DNA from: UBA1422 sp963676385
GTDB taxonomy: Bacteria > Bacillota > Clostridia > Peptostreptococcales > Anaerovoracaceae
Reading direction: 5' to 3'
Assembly (NCBI GenBank): GCA_963676385.2
Contig: CAXXMM010000014.1
Coordinates: 124,001-188,000 of the forward strand
DNA: 64,000 nt
In this document: positions 27,236 through 37,700 of the stretch, piece by piece
Layout of the letters: each line of letters starts with the position of its first letter
Position numbering within the stretch: position 1 is the stretch's first letter
Translations under genes and position numbers: made by a program
Notes under the pieces: model-generated
Database searches by the model: none
Seen by the model: the letters and a program-made list of their open reading frames with translations, nothing else
Told to the model about the DNA's origin: nothing

Positions 27236-30200
27236 TGTTAAAAAAGAAAATGAAACTTATGAAATTCAAAAAGCCGTTGTGTCCGGAGAATCGGGTATTC
27301 TATCTTTGGACATTAGGCTTAATTTTATTGTGCCAATAGAAGAGGTTCATCGGATAAAGAAGACAATGATGGAAGAAATACCCGGCTTGAAAGGTGTGGC
27401 AATTCAGTTTCATTATGACCAAAGCAGAATTGATTTGGAACAAATATTACATTTATTTATTGGTCATATGATTGAAATGGTCAACGGTAAGTATTCTATT
27501 ATCACCAAAACGATTTTCCCTCATGAGTTTCGCATTGAAGGCGAGACAGTAGTGATATATGCCTTGGGAGATACAGCAGTGGCAAAACTCAATCAAGAGG
27601 TTGCCCACAAGTTTTCCCGACTGTTAGCGGAACATTTTGCCGTAGAAAAACAAGTGGTTTTTGAAAATCACAAAGAAAAATACAATAAGACTTTTTCTGA
27701 AATTGAGAAACATGATCAAATACCAGTACCACCCTTACCCATAGCAGCAAGAACAGCTGACAAGAAAGAAAAAAAAGGGGACAAACTTTCTTCCAACCGG
27801 CTTTTGGGAAAGGCCATAGTAGGGGAACCTACGAGGATGAATGAATTGTCAGCCAATACCGGACAAGCGATTGTGCAGGGAAGTGTCTTTGAAATTAGTG
27901 CCAGAACCATTAAAAGCAATAAAAAATTGGTTACCATTCTTCTTTCTGATGGAACCTCTTCTCTTTGTGCAAAGATGTTTATTAGCGATGAAAAATGGGA
28001 ACACATTGAAAACAATCTAAAAGAAAACGATGTCGTAAAACTTCGGGGAGAAGTGCAGTGGGACAATTTCAATAATGACATTATTCTGATGACAAAAGAT
28101 ATGGAACGAGGAACTAAAAAAAGCCGAGAGGATGGAGCAGCCACCAAACGGGTGGAACTTCATGCCCATACTAAAATGAGCGCCATGGATGGATTAAATG
28201 ATCCCACCGTTTTGGTTCAAATGGCGGCAGAATGGGGACACCCGGCAGTGGCGATTACAGACCATGGTGTGGTGCAGGCATTTCCGGATGCTTTTCATGC
28301 AGCACAAAAGACTGGCATCAAAATATTATATGGTCTGGAAGGGTACTTGCTGGAGGATAAGGACTGCAAACTTCCCAATGGGGAAATTAACTATAAGGGG
28401 AAGGAAACAAGCCATATTATTTTACTTGCCCAAAATCAAGCTGGACTTAAAAACTTGTACAAACTTGTGTCCTTGTCCCATTTAAAATATTTTTACAAAA
28501 AACCAAGAATCCCTCGAAGTGTTTTGACAGCACATCGAGAGGGAATTATCGTCGGCTCCGCCTGTGTGGAGGGAGAAATTTTCAAAGGAATTATCAACAA
28601 CTATAGTGACGAGACAATGGAGCAGATGATTTCATATTATGACTACTTGGAAATTCAACCGCTTTGCAATAATCATTTTTTAATTGATAAAGGGATTGCC
28701 AAGAGTGAAGAAGACTTAATTGGGTTTAACAGAAGAATTGTAGAATTAGGTGGTAAAAACCACGTGCCGGTTGTGGCAACTTGTGATGCCCACTATGCCT
28801 CGCCCGAAGAATCCCTTTATAGACAAATTCTTATGGCAGGGCAGGGGTATAAGGATATTGAAGGTGATAAGGGGTTATATTTTCGCACCACGGATGAAAT
28901 GCTGGAAGAATTTCGATATTTGGGAGAAGAGATGGCACGGGAAGTGGTAATCGCGGCACCTAATGGAATTTCCCAGAGGATTGAATCCATTCGACCGGTT
29001 CCAACCGGGAAATTTCCCCCTGAAATTAAGAATTCCGATGTCCTTTTGCGAAACAGGTGTGAAACCGCTGCCAAGGCAATCTATGGCGACCCCCTTCCTG
29101 AGGTGATTAAGTCCAGACTAGACCGGGAACTGAATTCAATTATTAACAATGGATATGCGGTTATGTATGTGTCAGCGGAAATGTTGGTTCAAAAATCTTT
29201 GAAGGATGGTTACTTGGTAGGATCAAGAGGTTCTGTTGGGTCCTCTTTCGCAGCAACCATGGCGGGGATTACTGAGGTGAATCCCTTGGCACCCCATTAT
29301 ATTTGTCCTACCTGTAAATTTTTGGAGTGGGGAGACGAAAACCTTTATGATTGTGGTGTGGACATGCCAGAAAAAACAATGTCCTCAATGTGGTGAATTG
29401 TTGAATCAAGATGGGTTTTCTATTCGGTTTGAAACATTTTTGGGATTTGAAGGGGATAAAGAGCCGGATATTGATTTGAATTTTGCCGGGGAATATCAGG
29501 CTAGAGCCCATAAGTATGTGGAAGAAATTTTTGGCAAAGAAAATGTGTTTCGTGCAGGTACCATTGGCACAATTGCTGGGAAGACGGCTTACGGATTTGT
29601 GAAAAAATATTTTGAGGAACGGGGATTACCTGTAAACAAATATGAAATAGAGCGACTGACAAAATGTTGCTCTGGAGTTCGACGGACGACGGGACAACAC
29701 CCGGGCGGGATTATCATAGTTCCCCAAGGGTCATGATATCCACGAATTTTGCCCAGTGCAGCACCCTGCCAATGATGGCACTACAGAAACCATTACTACC
29801 CATTTTGACTATCATTCCATTGATGAGAATCTATTGAAACTGGATATTTTGGGCCACGACAATCCATCTATGATTCGACATCTTCAGGATTTAACCGGGG
29901 CCGATCCCCTGAAAGTCCCCCCTAAAAGACAACCGGGTAAACGGCATCTTCAATGGCATTGAGGGACTTGGAATTACAGACCCTGATTACCGTTTTTCCC
30001 ATGGTAGTTTTGGAATTCCCGAATTTGGCACTCGGTTTGTGCGACAAATGTTGGATGAAACAAAACCGGATAAATTTGCAGATTTAGTTAGAATTTCAGG
30101 GTTTTCACATGGGACCAATGTGTGGATAAACAATGCACAGGAGTTCATCAAAAATGGTGAAGCCACCATGAAAGATGCAATCTCAACCCGGGATGATATT

Positions 30201-30887
30201 ATGAATTATCTCATTCTAAAGGGATTGCCTAACAAAGAAGCGTTTACAATTATGGAAAAGGTGAGAAAAGGAAAAGGGTTGTCAGAAGATCAAGAACTTA
30301 CGATGCGCCAACATGAGGTACCCTCGTGGTACATCGAATCCTGCAAACGGATAGAATATATGTTTCCCCGGGCTCATGCAGTAGCGTATGTGATGATGTC
30401 GTACCGAATTGCCTACTATAAGGTATATTACCCTACAGAGTTTTATGCCGTATATTTTACTACCAAGGTGACGGATTTTAATTGGGAGGTCATACAGAAA
30501 GGGAGGCAAGCCATATTGGATCGAATAGACTTCCTTGAACTGAAGGGAAGAAATGCAACAAAAAAAGAAGAAGATGAAATCACAGTGCTAGAAGTTGCCT
30601 ACGAAATGTATTCCCGGGGATTTCAGTTTGAAAAACCAAGACTGGGCGAATCCAAGGCGGTTCAATTTGCATTAAATGATGGGCGTATTCAAATTCCACT
30701 TTGTGCGTTGGATGGGGTAGGGGAGAATGCAGGAAAGGCCATTGAAGATGCATTTTACAGCATGCCGTTTGCCACAGTTGATGATCTTAGAGAACGAACA
30801 AAGGTTAATAAAACAGCCATTGAAGCGTTAAGAAAATGTGGGGCGCTGGAGGGGATGCAAGAGTCTGATCAAATGAGTTTGCTGTAG
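27216..30887 (+). CDS. polC: DNA polymerase III alpha subunit PolC lacking the exonuclease domain; three +1 frameshifts in sequence
   Basis: Replicative polymerase of Firmicutes. In order: N-terminal domain (about 1-160), OB fold (220-310), PHP domain starting HAHTKMSAMDG, polymerase palm, zinc finger CPTC...CPQCG, catalytic PDIDLNFAGEYQ, and a C-terminal helix-hairpin-helix region ending before TAG 30887. The frame is broken at A6 29371-29376, G3 29728-29730 and C6 29917-29922; deleting one base at each gives one continuous protein of about 1222 residues. Usual PolC is about 1435. The missing part is the DnaQ-like proofreading exonuclease normally inserted in the PHP domain: here LYGLEGYLLE runs through a short linker to TSHIILLAQ. 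The start ATG 27216 lies inside the end of ispG. Confidence 0.93.
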
Positions 30888-30914
30888 AAAATTGTACACA
30901 CAAGTCATATTAAG

Positions 30915-30952
30915 TTGTCGAATAATATTCCATATATTTCGGCAATTTTTTT
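30915..30952 (+). terminator. Terminator after polC
   Basis: TTGTCGAA (30915-30922) pairs with TTCGGCAA (30938-30945, one G-U) around an AT-rich inner stem, followed by seven T (30946-30952). It ends the pyrH-polC transcript before the regulator pair. Confidence 0.75.
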
Positions 30953-31010
30953 GTACGCGGGGGGGAGAAAATACGCTATACTTGAACTTAAAGTACAGAT
31001 TGCGCTTTCA

Positions 31011-31028
31011 GCATATTACCTAATATGC
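31011..31028. promoter_or_regulatory. Perfect 18-bp palindrome upstream of the XRE gene (candidate operator)
   Basis: GCATATTA-CC-TAATATGC, arms of eight bases identical in inverted orientation, 46 bases before the XRE start. It overlaps the -35 side of a possible promoter whose TATAAT lies near 31039-31044, and is downstream of another possible -10, TATACT near 30977. XRE proteins commonly bind such dyads at their own promoter. Confidence 0.5.
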
Positions 31029-31074
31029 ATTCTGCACTTATAATGCAAGCAGAACAGAAAGTAGGTGTTTTGCT

Positions 31075-31417
31075 ATGGAAATCGATTATCGGGATATGGG
31101 GAGCAGGATTAAAAAAAGCACGAGTTCGGTCAGGCATAAGCCAGGAAAAACTTGCAGAGTCTGCAGACGTGGGTATCACACATATCAGTCATATCGAAAA
31201 CGGCAAAACCATTCCCAGTGTCATGGTGCTTATCAAGATTATGAATCGCTTGCAGCTTTCTCCGGATGAACTTTTTTGTGGTTATACCGACAATTCAGCA
31301 CCTGCATTGATACGCGAAACAGCGGAAATACTGGAAGATTGTACAAAGGAGGAGCTGCGGGACATTAATAAGCATATTGCTTTCGTAAAGGAGATGGCTC
31401 GTGACAGAAAGAAATGA
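31075..31417 (+). CDS. XRE-family transcriptional regulator, +1 frameshift in sequence
   Basis: Helix-turn-helix DNA-binding protein. The natural N-terminus MEIDYRDMGSRIKK (ATG 31075) is in one frame, and the helix-turn-helix RSGISQEKLAESADVGITH with HIENGKTIPS follows in the next. An A7 run at 31111-31117 should be A6, which gives GSRIKKARVRSG and a protein of about 113 residues. The C-terminal half (RETAEILEDCTKEELRDINK) is helical and may dimerise. Its stop lies inside the start of the LytTR gene, so the two form a coupled pair. A longer reading from 31025 in the second frame would give an unnatural N-terminus and is rejected. Confidence 0.85.
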
Positions 31418-32186
31418 AAGACCTCCAAGGGTCCTGATTGTGGAGAATCGCTACGACGACATGGAGTACTGTGTTGACCTTTTGTCAGGTGTAGCGCCCG
31501 GAATTCAACTAGTGAAGATTGGCAACGGACGGACGGCATTAAAAGTTGTATCATCGCAATTTTTTGATGCTGTTTTTATTTCTATAGATTTACCAGACCT
31601 TAGTGGATTTCATTTAGCAGCTGCAATCCGAAGTATGAAAGGATACTATTTTTTGCCTTTGGTTTTTATGGGTGAGGATAAGGCAAATCGCGTAGAAGTC
31701 TTTCAGAGATTTCATTGTCACGGGTATGTGTCCAAACCTTTTCAACATGGGGAATTTGAAAAACTGGTCCGGGCGCTGACAAAGGGATTGTATGAATCTA
31801 AGATGATGACAGATAATCGAAAAGTTATGATTGATAAAATTTTATTCATTGAAGGACAAGGTGAAAGTCATCTGATACATTTTAGAGATATTCTTTTTGC
31901 AGAAATCAATGGACGCATGTTAACTTTATATACAAAGAAGAAAGTTATTTCGGGAATACGCATGAAGTTGGCTGCGTTCATTCAGTATGTGGATCATCCG
32001 GGTTTTCTTAGATGCCACAAATCTTTTGCAGTGAACATGAATAATGTCATTTCTATTAAAGATGTTTCTTCCCGAATTAAGTCCCTGCATTTCAATATTG
32101 ATTTGGATTGGGAATGCTTTTTGAGTAAAACTTTTTACGAGGGGGTATATGGACTCATTAACAGCAAACAGGGAGAAGACAAATAA
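31401..32186 (+). CDS. LytTR-family regulator with degenerate receiver domain
   Basis: 261 residues. An N-terminal receiver-like domain (about 10-130, PRVLIVENRYDD ... GYVSKPFQ) and a C-terminal LytTR DNA-binding domain (about 150-255, FAEINGRMLTLYTKKK, FLRCHKSFAVNMNNV). At the phospho-acceptor position the receiver has Ser61 (FDAVFISIDLPD) where the family has Asp, and the first acidic pair is Glu-Asn; the Lys of VSKPF is kept. It is therefore probably not activated by classic phosphorylation. Start GTG 31401 with AAAGGAG seven bases upstream, 17 bases inside the XRE gene. No histidine kinase is adjacent. The 264 bases to rimP hold no other gene. Confidence 0.88.
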   Translation: MTERNERPPRVLIVENRYDDMEYCVDLLSGVAPGIQLVKIGNGRTALKVVSSQFFDAVFISIDLPDLSGFHLAAAIRSMKGYYFLPLVFMGEDKANRVEVFQRFHCHGYVSKPFQHGEFEKLVRALTKGLYESKMMTDNRKVMIDKILFIEGQGESHLIHFRDILFAEINGRMLTLYTKKKVISGIRMKLAAFIQYVDHPGFLRCHKSFAVNMNNVISIKDVSSRIKSLHFNIDLDWECFLSKTFYEGVYGLINSKQGEDK

Positions 32187-32339
32187 AGCAATTGTATAAT
32201 TGATACAAAATTTGTCACAGTTGAAATTTTCATAGCAATATTGTGCATATAGAAGCATTGAACTTGATATTGCTGAAAATTATGGACATAATGTGACATC
32301 CGATAAAGGGGGAGGGGCAGAGAGGAAGCCATAAATGAC

Positions 32340-32368
32340 TTGCAATTTAAGTAAATCTATGGTATCTT
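32340..32368 (+). promoter_or_regulatory. Putative promoter of the rimP-nusA-infB operon
   Basis: TTGCAA (32340-32345), 17 bases, TATCTT (32363-32368). It is followed about 30 bases later by the leader hairpin. Confidence 0.55.
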
Positions 32369-32399
32369 GAGAAGGTAAAATCAACTAGATGGTATGGAC

Positions 32400-32424
32400 G
32401 AAGAGTGGGCAGCGCCCACTCTTC
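32400..32424 (+). promoter_or_regulatory. 11-bp perfect hairpin in the rimP leader
   Basis: GAAGAGTGGGC (32400-32410) and GCCCACTCTTC (32414-32424) around a three-base loop AGC. It is not followed by a T run, so it is not a simple terminator. Stable hairpins in this place are common before rimP-nusA in Firmicutes and may be a pausing, attenuation or autoregulation element. Confidence 0.5.
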
Positions 32425-32450
32425 GATTTGTGAGAGGGAAAAAAATTAAC

Positions 32451-32935
32451 ATGTCAAAGAAAAAAGTGACAGATATTATTGCCGGAGAATTATCCGATTT
32501 CCTGGAGCAGGAAGGATATGAGCTATACCATTTGGAATTGGTAAAAGTAGCAAAGGATTGGTTCTTGCGGGTATATATTGATAAACTGCAAAATGAATAT
32601 GAACGGAGCTAACATAAGTACAGATGACTGCGAAAAAGTTAGCAGATATCTGAGCGAAAGGCTGGATGCTATAGATCCCATCGAACAAAACTACTATCTG
32701 GAAGTCTCCTCACCTGGTATGGATCGACAATTAATTACAGAAGGCCATTATCAACGTTATTTGGGGACAGAGGTAGAGATCAAACTGTATAAGCCCTATC
32801 ATGGAAACAAAACCTTGGTGGCAGTGCTCAAACAGGCGTCGGCAGAGCAGTTGGGTTTTGACCGACAAAGACGGAAGTGAAATGATAGTGCCCAGGGAAC
32901 AGGTTGCACAAACCCGCCTGGCAGTCAACTTTTAA
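32451..32935 (+). CDS. rimP: Ribosome maturation factor RimP, two +1 frameshifts in sequence
   Basis: Needed for 30S maturation. The three frame pieces together cover the family: EGYELYHLELVKVAKDWFLRVYID, then NISTDDCEKVSRYLSERLD and YYLEVSSPGMDRQL, then the C-terminal SH3-like end finishing VAQTRLAVNF before TAA 32933-32935. The breaks are an A4 run at 32590-32593 (should be A3) and a G3 at 32853-32855 (should be G2). Corrected length about 160 residues, normal. Start ATG 32451. Confidence 0.88.
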
Positions 32936-32950
32936 TCGGGAGGAAGGAAA

Positions 32951-34181
32951 ATGAACAAGGAATTTATTGCAGCAATTGAAGATTTGGAATACGAAAAAGG
33001 GATTCCAAAGGAAGTGGTGTTTGATGCCATCGAATCCGCCTTAAGTTCTGCATACAAAAAAAATTACGGTGCCAACCAAAATGTTCGGGTAGATATTGAT
33101 AAGGAAACCGGAGACATTGATGTATATACAATTATGGACGTTGTGGAAGAAGTAGAAGACGAGTTTACCCAAATGTCCCTTGAAGAAGCACGAGAAATTG
33201 ATTCGAATTTTGAAGTGGGTGATGAAATGCTGTTTAAAGTAACCCCCGGAGACTTTGGGAGAATTGCCGCTCAGACAGCAAAACAAGTTGTGGTTCAACG
33301 AATCCGTGAGGCTGAAAGAGGCATGATTTTTGACGATTATGTTGAAATGATTGGTGAGGTGGTTACAGGGGTCATTCACAGAAAAAGCAATGATACGATT
33401 TTTGTTACCATTGGTAGAACCGAGGGTATTTTGTCTGCCAAGGAGCAGGTTTCCAGCGAGCGATTTGAAGTGAACGATAGAATCAAAGTTTATATTATGG
33501 ATGTAAAAAAAATCCACCAAGGGACCACAAATTTTTCTTTCCAGATCTCATCCCGGATTGGTAAAGCGGCTGTTTGAACTGGAAGTGCCCGAAATTGAAG
33601 ATGGCATTGTTGAAATCAAAAGTATTGCAAGGGAAGCTGGATCCAGAACGAAAATTGCCGTGTGGACGGATGATGAAAATGTGGATCCTGTGGGTGCTTG
33701 TGTTGGAGCGAGAGGTTCCAGAGTCCAGAATGTTGTGGATGCCTTATCCAACGAAAAAATAGATATCATTAATTGGAGTGACGATCCGGTTACTTTAATT
33801 AGTAATGTGTTGAGTCCTGCCAAAGTTGAAGATGTCTTTATTGAAGAAAACGAGAAAATGGCTACGGTGGTAGTTCCAGATTATCAACTATCTTTGGCAA
33901 TTGGCAAATCCGGTCAAAATGTTAGACTGGCCGCCAAACTATGCGGCTGGAAAATTGACATCAAGAGTCATACCCAATATTATGGAGACGAAGAAGAACA
34001 GAACCTAACAGATTCCACTACACTTGCGGATGAAACAGAAGCAATAGAAGCAGAAACAGTTGCTGATGAAATTGCTGCGGAAGACGTTGTAGGTGAAGGA
34101 GATTCAGAAAATGAGCCTGAGGTGGAAGAACCTTTTGCAGAGGAACAAGTAAAAGCAGGAAGCGAAGAAGCGGAAAAATAA
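32951..34181 (+). CDS. nusA: Transcription termination/antitermination factor NusA, +1 frameshift in sequence
   Basis: Binds RNA polymerase and controls pausing and termination. N-terminal domain (1-130), S1 domain (about 135-200), KH1 (DENVDPVGACVGARGSRVQ) and KH2 (LAIGKSGQNVRLA). The frame is lost at the A8 run 33505-33512; with A7 the sequence continues KKSTKGPQIFLSRSHPGLVKR, the expected linker from S1 to KH1. About 409 residues after correction. The last 60 or so residues form an acidic Glu/Ala/Thr tail beyond KH2. A GGGAGGAAGG site precedes ATG 32951. Confidence 0.93.
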
Positions 34182-34185
34182 ACCA

Positions 34186-34461
34186 ATGAAGAATAAAGAA
34201 GTCCCAATGAGACGATGTGTTGGATGCATGGAATCCAAACCCAAAAGTGAGCTAATTAGAGTTGCCGCATATGAGGGGGAAATTTCTTTGGACGTGACTG
34301 GACGGGCCAAGGGCAGAGGTGTGTATGTATGTCCGTCAGAAGAATGTGTTAAAAAAGCGCAGAAGCGCAATTCCTTTAAGCGGGGATTTCGAATGGAAAT
34401 CACAGGGGAACAAATGGAACGCCTGTATGAGGCATTGAACCAATATGAGAAAAAAAATTGA
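34186..34461 (+). CDS. ylxR: YlxR family protein (RnpM, RNA-binding)
   Basis: 91 residues, DUF448. Conserved PMRRCVGCMESKPKSELIR start and the GRAKGRGVYVC segment followed by a third cysteine (EECVKKA). Bacillus YlxR (RnpM) modulates RNase P. Standard place between nusA and infB. Overlaps ylxQ by 17 bases. Confidence 0.93.
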   Translation: MKNKEVPMRRCVGCMESKPKSELIRVAAYEGEISLDVTGRAKGRGVYVCPSEECVKKAQKRNSFKRGFRMEITGEQMERLYEALNQYEKKN

Positions 34462-34783
34462 AACTTATCTGGGCTTCGCAAAGAAGTCCGGGAACCTACT
34501 GGCGGGATACAATACTTGTGTCGCTGCCATGAATAAGGGAAAAATCAAATTATTGATTATATGTGAAGACATAGCGGAGAACAGCATGGAAAAAATCACC
34601 AGCCTGGCAAAGGCAAAACACACAAAATATAGAATTTATGGCCACAGTGATGTGTTAGGCCTTGCCACAGGCAGTCCAGGAAGAGCAATCTTTGGAATTA
34701 CCGATGCCGGATTTGCCAAAACCATTACGGACGCGATAGAACTGGAAGAAATAAAAACATTGAAAGAGAAGGAGGTGCAGTAG
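34445..34783 (+). CDS. ylxQ: L7Ae-family ribosomal protein YlxQ
   Basis: 112 residues of the L7Ae/L30e fold that binds kink-turn RNA. YLGFAKKSGNLLAGYNTC and the GSPGRAIFGITDAGFAK block are characteristic. Its function in Firmicutes is not well defined. It ends just before infB, sharing the AAGGAGG that serves infB. Confidence 0.9.
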   Translation: MRKKIETYLGFAKKSGNLLAGYNTCVAAMNKGKIKLLIICEDIAENSMEKITSLAKAKHTKYRIYGHSDVLGLATGSPGRAIFGITDAGFAKTITDAIELEEIKTLKEKEVQ

Positions 34784-34786
34784 TTC

Positions 34787-37700
34787 ATGAAAGTACACGA
34801 GCTAGCGAAAAAACTGGAAATGACCAGTAAGGAGATATTGGAAAAAGCAACAGCCATGGGCATTGAGGTGTCTTCGGCGAACAGTGCCTTCTCTGAAATT
34901 GATGCCAAAACTCTAGAAAATTCCATTATTGCAAAGCGGACAAAGGAGACAGAAACTAAAATTGTTCGTGTTGCGCCGATGAAGGCCAATTCTGAAGAGG
35001 AAGAACCTGTTGTTACGGTTAAGGCGGCACACCTAAAGACAGGTGCCGGCATGACGCAAAAAACAAAAGTTCAGACAAAGGCGGAGGAGCCTGTCATTAC
35101 CAGACGTCCTCCAATTGGTATGCCTGTGGTTCCCAAAGAGGTGGAGCGAAGAGCAAAACCTGTTGGGCAACCCGTCCCCAAAAAAGTGGAGGGAGAGCAG
35201 GGAGAGGTGGCAGTAAATCCTCCTATTGTTAAGAAAAACGTCGAACCGGAGACAAAACCTGTTGCTCCACCGACACCCCTGGGAAAAAAGCCTGAAACTC
35301 TGACAAAACCAGCGGAAATGAAGAAACCGGCTACTGTTGAAGAGGGTTTGCCCACAATGGAATCGCCAACCAAGGTTGTATCGGAAACACCGATACAACC
35401 TCAAAAACCAGCGCCGGTAGACCCATATCCTGCTACGAGAAGAGTGGTCATCGTGAAGAAGAACGAAGCGGGAAAAACGGAAGTTATTTCCCAAGATGGA
35501 CCTCATGCCAAAGACAAAAAGGAAACAAAACCGGAGCAGAAGCCTGCGAATCATTCTAGAGTTGAGAACCGACCGGTTCAGCGAAACGCTGACGGAAGAA
35601 CCGACCAAAGGACTCCTGGTGGCAGACCGGATGCCAGACCTTCGGGAAACAGGCCGGACCAAAGACCATCAGGAAGCAGACCGGATGCCAGACCATCAGG
35701 AAGCAGACCGGATGCCAGACCATCGGGAAGCAGACCGGATGCCAGACCATCGGGAAGCAGACCGGATGCCAGACCATCGGGAAACAGGCCGGACCAAAGA
35801 CCATCAGGAAGCAGGCCGGACTATAAAAATACCGGATATTCAGGGGATCCTTCTAGAAAACCCAGACAAGATGGCGTAGCTGATGTTGCAAAGGCACCAA
35901 TTAAGTCTACGGATAAATCCGGGAAGGCAAAGGTAAAAGATAAAGAACGGGATAAGTTCAACAAGCTGGAGAAGGGGAAGAAACCCCCCATGAAATCGGC
36001 TATATATGAGCCAAAATCGCTAGAAAAGAAAGCAAAAAAGAAATACGTTAAACCTAAGATTGCCGTGGAAGTTCAGCCGGAACCAGAAGCATTGCCAGTT
36101 GGTACGAAGATTGTCAATGTTCCTATTACAGTTGCCGGGTTTGCTGAGCAAATTGGAATTTCAGTAACCAGAATTATTATGGCATTGATGAAATTAGGTG
36201 TTGTATCCAATATCAATGCAAATTTAGATGAGGACACGGTTTTGGTTCTTGCTGAAAGTATGGGTGTTAATGTTGTTATCGGGAAGGTGGAAGCAGAAGT
36301 TGAAGAAGAGGGACTTGAACTCTTTGAAGATCATGAATCTGACTTGGTTCCCCGCCCACCGATTATTACTGTAATGGGCCATGTCGACCACGGGAAAACA
36401 TCCTTGCTGGATGCCATTCGAAAAACCAATGTAACAGCCTCTGAATCTGGAGGCATTACCCAACATATTGGGGCATCCGAAGTGGTCATTAATGGCAAAA
36501 AAATTGTATTTTTGGATACACCGGGGCATGAGGCATTTACCGCTATGAGAGCTCGAGGAGCAGACGTCACAGACATAGCCGTATTGGTGGTGGCTGCAGA
36601 TGACAGTGTTAAACCTCAAACGGTGGAATCTATCAGCCATGCCAAAGCTGCGGGGGTACCGATTATTGTGGCAATCAATAAAATGGACAAACCCGGAGCA
36701 AATCCCGATAGAGTCAAACAAGATTTGACAGAGCATGGCATCTTGGTGGAAGAATGGGGTGGAGAGGTCATCTCGGTTCCTGTTTCTGCCAAAACCGGTG
36801 ATGGGATTGTCACCCTGTTAGAAATGATTTTGTTACAGGCGGAAATTTTGGAGCTGAAGGCCAACCCAAACAGATTGGCAATGGGTACTGTCATTGAGGC
36901 GCGTCTTGATAAGGCGAAGGGCCCTGTTGCAACGTTGTTGGTAACCAATGGCACCTTAAAAGCCGGGAATAGTGTGGTAGCCGGAACTTGTGCGGGCAGG
37001 GTCCGATTAATGACCAATCACCTTGGAGAAACCATTCGAAAAGCTGAACCGGCTACTGCGGTTGAAATCATTGGACTTACCGATGTGCCGGCGGCCGGAG
37101 ATTCTTTCAATGCTGTTCGTGAAGACAAAATGGCCAAGGAAATTGCAGAAAGACGAAAGTCCAAGCAACGAGAAGAAGTAATGGCTAGGAATTCCAGTAC
37201 CACCTTGGAAGAGTTGTTTACGCAGATACAGGCGGGAAATATTAAAGACTTGAACTTAATTATTAAGGGAGATGTTCAAGGCTCGGTTGGAGCGGTTACA
37301 TCATCCCTTGAAAAACTCTCCAATGAGAATGTGAGAGTTAAGATTGTTCATACCGGTGTAGGAGGGATTACAGAATCCGACGTGATGTTGGCTGGAACTT
37401 CCGGTGCAATTATCATTGGATTTAATGTAAGACCTTCTGTAACCGTCAGCCAAACTGCGGATCGGGAAGGGATTCAGATTCGTACATATCGAGTCATTTA
37501 TGACATCATAAATGATATTGAAAGTGCTATGAAGGGGATGCTGGATCCGGAATTCAAAGAAGTCGTTCTGGGTGAAGTTGAGATTCGCGAGACCTTCAAA
37601 GTACCCAATATTGGTGTCATTGGCGGGGCGTTTGTCAGAAATGGGAAAGTTGTCAGAAATGCCGAAATTAGATTAATTCGTGACGGAATTGTAATCCATG

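Noticed and set aside
29340..29960. Programmed +1 frameshifting in polC and the other split genes
   Set aside because: Thirteen events in unrelated genes, all within homopolymers or next to them and without common slippery or stimulatory signals, and clustered in two patches. Sequence error explains them better. The idea that the exonuclease-less PolC itself causes the slippage was also dropped, since essential genes would be broken.
31025..31074. Longer N-terminus of the XRE protein in the second frame
   Set aside because: No ribosome binding site and no family similarity; the frame from ATG 31075 gives the natural N-terminus once the A7 run is corrected.
35033..35662. Long minus-strand reading frame opposite infB
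   Set aside because: Open only because of the biased, repetitive coding sequence of the IF-2 linker; no ribosome binding site, and low-complexity product.
35618..35833. CRISPR-like array
   Set aside because: Units are directly adjacent without spacers and are in frame within infB.
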